Notes under the pieces: generated by a model
The model's input: the letters and a program-made list of their open reading frames with translations, nothing else
Database searches by the model: none
What the model was told of the DNA's origin: nothing
Position numbers and translations under genes: made by a program
Assembly: GCA_963791945.1 (NCBI GenBank)
Contig: CAWBUD010000003.1
Location: forward strand, 372,001 to 436,000
Direction: 5' to 3'
From: PALSA-1003 sp963791945
Lineage (GTDB): Bacteria; Pseudomonadota; Gammaproteobacteria; Burkholderiales; Casimicrobiaceae
Length of the DNA stretch: 64,000 nucleotides
Part shown: piece after piece, positions 60,559 to 64,000 of the stretch
How the letters are laid out: every line of letters starts with the position of its first letter
How positions within the stretch are numbered: position 1 is the first letter of the stretch

Positions 60559-60671
60559 GAACGGACCTCCACGCTTGCGGCCTCATTGGCCAATTCGGCG
60601 GCCAATTCGGCCGCTTCGCTGCCCCCGGAGGGGGCGCAATTCGCGCCTTGGGGCGGCCCGGCGGCGCTCAT
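60555..60671 (-). CDS. 38-codon ORF inserted between surE and pcm
   Basis: The ATG overlaps the surE stop (ATGA, 60668-60671) and its stop overlaps the pcm start (ATGA, 60555-60558), so the ORF is fully coupled on both sides. It encodes MSAAGPPQGANCAPSGGSEA, then AELAAELANEAASVEVRS. The DNA contains a GCGCCCCCTCCGGGGGCAGC hairpin element common in betaproteobacterial gaps and a duplicated start region of pcm. A repeat insertion that kept frame and coupling is the simplest reading. Translation is plausible but unproven. Confidence 0.5.
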   Translation of the reverse strand: MSAAGPPQGANCAPSGGSEAAELAAELANEAASVEVRS

Positions 60672-61420
60672 GACGTCACGTGCTGCTCCATCCACGCCGC
60701 CACGCGCGCCATTTCGCCGCGATGCGTGAGATCGATCTGCAGCGGCGTGATCGACACGAAGCCCGCCTCGATCGCGTGGAAATCGGTGCCTTCGCCGGCA
60801 TCCGCCGCCGGACCGGCGGCCCCGACCCAGTAGCAGACCTCGCCTCTCGGCGTCTCGGTCTTGATCACCGACTCGGCCTTGTGGCGTCGGCCGAGACGGG
60901 TCACGCGATAGCCCTTGATATCGGCGGGCGCGAGATCGGGCACGTTGATATTGAGCAGCCATTTGTCGAGCGGCTGATTGCGATGATGCTGCAGCAATTC
61001 GGCGATCATCGCAGCCGCGGTGCCGAAGTGGCGTCCGACCTTGCTGGTGAGGGAGACGGCGAGCGATGGAATGCCCAGGAGGTACCCTTCGGTCGCGGCG
61101 GCAACGGTGCCGGAATAGATCGTATCGTCGCCCATGTTGGCGCCGAGATTGATCCCCGAGATCACCATGTCGGGCAGCTCGTCGAGGAGCCCCGTGACTG
61201 CCAGATGGACGCAGTCGGTGGGCGTCCCGTTGACGAAAAGGAATCCGTTGGCGGCGCGGCGGACCGTCAGCGGACGATCCAGCGTGAGCGAATTCGAGGC
61301 GCCGGAGCGGTCGCGCTCGGGCGCCACCACGGTGATGTCGGCGTACGGAGCGAGCTCGGCGGCGAGGCGTTCCAGACCGGGGGCGAAGTAACCGTCGTCG
61401 TTGCTGAGCAGGATGCGCAT
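60668..61420 (-). CDS. surE: 5'/3'-nucleotidase SurE
   Basis: The 250-aa phosphatase has the metal motif MRILLSNDDGYFAPGLE (NDDG at 7-10), VVAPERDRSGASNSLTLDRP, and VISGINLGANMGDDTIYSGT for the second metal and phosphate site. SurE dephosphorylates nucleoside monophosphates under stress. It is first in the surE-(small ORF)-pcm-nlpD-rpoS chain. The ATG at 61420 is the family start. Confidence 0.96.
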   Translation of the reverse strand: MRILLSNDDGYFAPGLERLAAELAPYADITVVAPERDRSGASNSLTLDRPLTVRRAANGFLFVNGTPTDCVHLAVTGLLDELPDMVISGINLGANMGDDTIYSGTVAAATEGYLLGIPSLAVSLTSKVGRHFGTAAAMIAELLQHHRNQPLDKWLLNINVPDLAPADIKGYRVTRLGRRHKAESVIKTETPRGEVCYWVGAAGPAADAGEGTDFHAIEAGFVSITPLQIDLTHRGEMARVAAWMEQHVTS

Positions 61421-61500
61421 CGCGGGTTGGGATCGCGGAAGAGGATGGTCCTCCCGCGTCGGGCATTATAAACGCCCAGCGCAGCCCGGCCGTCGGGGCG

Positions 61501-62139
61501 CTAACTCTTCGGCCAGTGCTGCGCGAACACGCCCGCAACCTTCGGGTGAGCTTCGATTCGAGCGAACGCCGCAAAGAGCTCCGGACGATGCGCTTCGAGA
61601 TGCTTGCGTGCGCCCGACCATTTCGAGACGACGGCAGCATGGATGTCGAGCGCACCGAGCTCTGCCCCGGACAGGTAAGGTCGAGCCGGGAAGATGTCGG
61701 CGAACATCTCCCAGTGCTTGTGCAGTCGCGCGCGCGTCCCTCCGCGGATGCGCTCCTTCACCGCGTCGTCGCTGTCGGCGTCGGCGCACCAGCGCTCAGG
61801 GAAGTCGATGATGCTGATCGCAGCGTAGCAGTTGGCCGCGATGAACACGATGCCGCGCAGGACCTGCGCCCGCGCCGCGGGATCGCGCGGCAGAAGACCG
61901 CTTTCCGGGTGGACGAGACCGAGGTGGATCAGGATGGCGCCGCTCTCCGAGAGCACGCTCCCGTCGGGCAGGACCAGCGTCGGAACCTGGCCCAACGGGT
62001 TGAGCTTGAGGAGGTCCGCGAAGGCGTCGTTCGGTTCCCACGACGCGGTCTCGATCACCCGGTAAGGCGCGCCGATGATCTCCAGAGCCGCCTGCGTGGT
62101 AGCCGAACCCGATCCCTTCTTGCCGTAGAGCGTGTACAT
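61501..62139 (-). CDS. Glutathione S-transferase family protein
   Basis: The 212-aa protein begins MYTLYGKKGSGSATTQAALE and has the N-domain motifs LLKLNPLGQVPTLVLPDGSV (cis-Pro) and LSESGAILIHLGLVHPESGL, then a helical C-domain with FPARPYLSGAELGALDIHAA. GAGGAGA precedes the ATG at 62139. It lies downstream of the VOC gene with an 80-bp gap on the same strand, so the pair may share a promoter. It is a distinct GST from that at 50850. Confidence 0.93.
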   Translation of the reverse strand: MYTLYGKKGSGSATTQAALEIIGAPYRVIETASWEPNDAFADLLKLNPLGQVPTLVLPDGSVLSESGAILIHLGLVHPESGLLPRDPAARAQVLRGIVFIAANCYAAISIIDFPERWCADADSDDAVKERIRGGTRARLHKHWEMFADIFPARPYLSGAELGALDIHAAVVSKWSGARKHLEAHRPELFAAFARIEAHPKVAGVFAQHWPKS

Positions 62140-62219
62140 CGCGTTTTCTCCTCGGAAGCGACGAGGCGTGCTCGCCCCTCGAACAGCGAACGCCGGATGA
62201 TGGGGCGCCCGGACGCGGC

Positions 62220-62690
62220 TTACGCCGCCTGGCCGCCCGGCGCCATCGCCGCCATGCGCCGTTTCGTCTCTTCGGGCGACACGTCCTCGACGTGGGTCGC
62301 GATGGTCCACGTGTGGCCGAAGGGATCCGCAAGCGTGCCGCTGCGGTCCCCGTAGAACTGATCCTTGAGCGCCTGCTTCACGACGCCGCCGGCGGCAGTC
62401 GCGCGCGCGAAGAGCGCGTCGACATCCTTGACGTAGAACATCATCGAGACCGACGTGCCGCCGAGCGTTTCGGGGCTCTTGTAACCCTGGTCCGGAGACT
62501 CGTCGGCCAGCATGAACAGCCCGTCGCCGATCTTCATTTCGGCGTGGGCGATCTTCCCGTCCGGCGTGGGGAAGCGCATCAATTCGGAAGCCCCGAAGGC
62601 CTTCTTGTAGAACTCCATGGCGCGCGACGCGCCATGAACGATGAGATACGGCGTCACGCCGGCGTACCCCGCGGGAATGGCTTGGACCAT
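62220..62690 (-). CDS. VOC-family (PhnB/glyoxalase-like) protein
   Basis: The 156-aa protein has the vicinal-oxygen-chelate fold of the PhnB-like subgroup: TPYLIVHGASRAMEFYKKAF, FPTPDGKIAHAEMKIGDGLF, SVSMMFYVKDVDALFARATA and YGDRSGTLADPFGHTWTIAT. The ATG at 62690 follows GGAGAG. It probably binds a metal and a small ligand; its enzymatic role is not known. A 21-bp dyad upstream (62907-62927) could be an operator. Confidence 0.9.
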   Translation of the reverse strand: MVQAIPAGYAGVTPYLIVHGASRAMEFYKKAFGASELMRFPTPDGKIAHAEMKIGDGLFMLADESPDQGYKSPETLGGTSVSMMFYVKDVDALFARATAAGGVVKQALKDQFYGDRSGTLADPFGHTWTIATHVEDVSPEETKRRMAAMAPGGQAA

Positions 62691-62999
62691 GAGACTCTCC
62701 GTCAGGTGAGGTTCGGTTCGTCCGCCCCGCGGCCTTCGCCGGCGTGAACCGGCCACGCGATGGGACACTGCGACCACCGTGCACCCCGATGCGTTCGGGA
62801 GCGCGCCCGCGAGGGAGTTCGAAGATTGCCTCGGCGGGACTGGCGCGTCAAGGCGAAGCGCGGTTCGGTCGCGACCGGCGGCGGTTGGCGCGCTCGCGGC
62901 AACGCCGTATCGGACGAAGTCCGACACAAAACGAGAAATCCGCGCCGGAATTTTCCGGCGATGCGCAAGGTCGTAAGCTGACGTTAGGGCCGTTCACCC
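62691..62999. other. Divergent intergenic region
   Basis: 309 bp between the divergent VOC and NuoI-like genes. It holds the dyad at 62907-62927 and, by position, two promoters. No gene is seen. Confidence 0.5.
62907..62927. promoter_or_regulatory. 21-bp dyad, possible operator
   Basis: TCGGACGAAGTCCGA is a perfect 6-bp inverted repeat around GAA, extended by GT and AC at the outside. The layout fits a TetR-like site in a divergent promoter. Confidence 0.4.
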
Positions 63000-63500
63000 A
63001 TGTCGCGTCTGAAGTCATTCGCTCGGCGATTCGCGCAAACCTGGTTCCTGCTGGAGCTCCTGCGAGGACTGCGCTTGACGGGCCGCTACCTCGGCAAACG
63101 CAAGTTCACCGTCCAGTATCCCGAGGAGCGCACGCCGCAATCGCCGCGGTTTCGCGGGCTGCACGCGTTGCGCCGATATCCCAACGGCGAGGAAAGGTGC
63201 ATCGCCTGCAAGCTCTGCGAGTCCGTCTGCCCGGCGCTGGCGATCACCATCGAATCGGAGCAGCGGGCCGATGGCACGCGGCGTACCACGCGCTACGACA
63301 TCGATCTGTTCAAGTGCATCTACTGCGGCTTCTGCGAGGAAGCCTGTCCGACCGACGCCATCGTCATGACTCGCGAGCTCGAGTTTCACATGGAGGCGCG
63401 CCGCGAGTCGATCGCGACCAAGGAGATGCTGCTGGCATTCGGCGACCGCAAGGAAGCCGAAATCGCGGCGGATCGCGCCGCCGACGCGCGCTTCCGATGA
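63000..63500 (+). CDS. Isolated NuoI-like [4Fe-4S] ferredoxin subunit
   Basis: The 166-aa protein matches NADH-quinone oxidoreductase subunit I throughout: RGLRLTGRYLGKRKFTVQYP, then cluster motifs CIACKLCESVCP and CIYCGFCEEACP, then VMTRELEFHMEARRESIATK. It should hold two [4Fe-4S] clusters N6a and N6b of complex I. Normally the gene lies within the 13-14-gene nuo operon; here it has no nuo neighbours and is followed by a DksA-like gene. It may be a spare complex I subunit or a ferredoxin for another enzyme. No strong ribosome-binding site is seen. Confidence 0.92.
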   Translation: MSRLKSFARRFAQTWFLLELLRGLRLTGRYLGKRKFTVQYPEERTPQSPRFRGLHALRRYPNGEERCIACKLCESVCPALAITIESEQRADGTRRTTRYDIDLFKCIYCGFCEEACPTDAIVMTRELEFHMEARRESIATKEMLLAFGDRKEAEIAADRAADARFR

Positions 63501-63579
63501 ATTGACGCAACGGCTTCCCGGGGCGGCGGGAAGCGTGAATCGTTCCCCCCAACACAACCCACTCACCGGAGCACAGTCC

Positions 63580-64000
63580 ATGACCGTCGCGCGCAACAAC
63601 GAACGTCGCACGAGCCGCGCTTCAGCGGCCGTCCGCCCCGAGCCAAGCCGCCTGTCGCCGCGCGAGCTACGCGATCTCGTCCGTCGTCTGGACCTGCGCC
63701 AGCAGGCGCTGCAGGAGAGCATCGCCGAAGAGCGCCACCGCATCGACACCGAAGCCCTGTCTCAGCTCGACGCGGAGGTGGGCGATCAGGTGGATCAGGC
63801 GTTCGTGATGGCGAGCGTCGAGATGGAGCGCGGGCTGATCGATCGCTACACACAGGAGCTCGAGCGGATCGCGGCGGTCCGCGAGCGGCTCGCGAGCGGC
63901 GTCTTCGGCATCTGCATCGATTGCGGCGAGCCGATCGGCGCGGCACGGCTGCAGGCGCAGCCCACAGCCGTGCGCTGCACCGACTGCCAGTGGCGGCACG
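63580..64000 (+). CDS. DksA/TraR-family zinc-finger protein (3' truncated by window edge)
   Basis: The ATG at 63580 opens a frame that runs off the end of the window after 140 codons. It encodes a helical N-terminal half (ELRDLVRRLDLRQQALQESI, SVEMERGLIDRYTQELERIA) and the zinc finger GICIDCGEPIGAARLQAQPT with the second pair in RCTDCQ. This is the DksA/TraR C4 finger region, which lets these proteins enter the RNA polymerase secondary channel. The full length and C-terminus are outside the window. It lies 79 bp after the NuoI-like gene. Confidence 0.88.
   Translation, partial: MTVARNNERRTSRASAAVRPEPSRLSPRELRDLVRRLDLRQQALQESIAEERHRIDTEALSQLDAEVGDQVDQAFVMASVEMERGLIDRYTQELERIAAVRERLASGVFGICIDCGEPIGAARLQAQPTAVRCTDCQWRH

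Overview
The window looks like a chromosomal segment of a GC-rich environmental betaproteobacterium. Three things support this. The surE-pcm-nlpD-rpoS block and the alaC-hom-thrC gene order are typical of that class. The first locus encodes proteins related to the PilL/ChpA twitching-chemotaxis system of Burkholderiales-type bacteria. The intergenic DNA carries palindromic repeats familiar from such genomes (GTCGTCCCCGCGAAAGCGGG and GTAGCCCGGG types). There is one RNA gene, initiator tRNA-Met. No rRNA, CRISPR array or prophage was seen.

Layout. 0.1-5.4 kb: a three-gene plus-strand signalling module made of a CheY-like receiver, a ChpA/PilL-like multi-Hpt protein that stops before its kinase domains, and a membrane-anchored protein with a CheZ-like motif. 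5.4-7.4 kb: a gene-poor, partly AT-rich stretch with a truncated BON-domain gene joined to an IS630 relic and two tiny membrane-peptide ORFs. 7.4-17.2 kb: a minus-strand secretome locus with a CSLREA/beta-helix protein, an Ig-like secreted protein, a PEP-CTERM protein, a large GH9-like protein with three C-terminal Cys repeats, and a monoheme cytochrome c. It lies next to a large ATPase/BTAD regulator and a small partner gene (17.2-20.7 kb). 20.7-37.4 kb: an accessory zone with a transposase remnant, an intact IS1182-type element, a winged-helix/ATPase regulator, a TPP enzyme, a CBS protein, a frameshifted cupin, a HiPIP, an ArsR/permease/thioredoxin-like operon, a VKOR/methyltransferase pair, a frameshifted DUF4062 gene, several short hypotheticals and relic-rich spacers.

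37.4-49.8 kb: after a secreted beta-helix protein comes a long minus-strand run. It holds an ABC importer (substrate-binding protein, ATPase, permease), an HMG-CoA-lyase-like enzyme with a class III CoA-transferase, a membrane C13 peptidase, then threonine synthase, homoserine dehydrogenase and an AlaC-type aminotransferase. 49.8-57.7 kb: mixed small genes (Mth938-like, CBS, GST, DUF1330, Rieske, histone-deacetylase-like), then the MoxR-DUF58-TgpA operon. 57.9-61.4 kb: rpoS, nlpD, pcm and surE, with ATGA overlaps and an unusual 38-codon ORF inserted in the overlap chain. 61.5-64 kb: GST and VOC proteins, an isolated NuoI-like ferredoxin, and a DksA/TraR-family gene cut by the window edge.

The best candidate for something undescribed is the first module. 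It combines a response regulator, a phosphotransfer scaffold without a kinase, and a membrane CheZ-like protein, so it could act as a phosphate shuttle or sink that depends on a kinase encoded elsewhere. The GH9-like protein with its altered active-site motif and Cys repeats, the surE-pcm micro-ORF and the isolated NuoI are secondary leads. All function calls rest on motifs read by eye; no database search was run.
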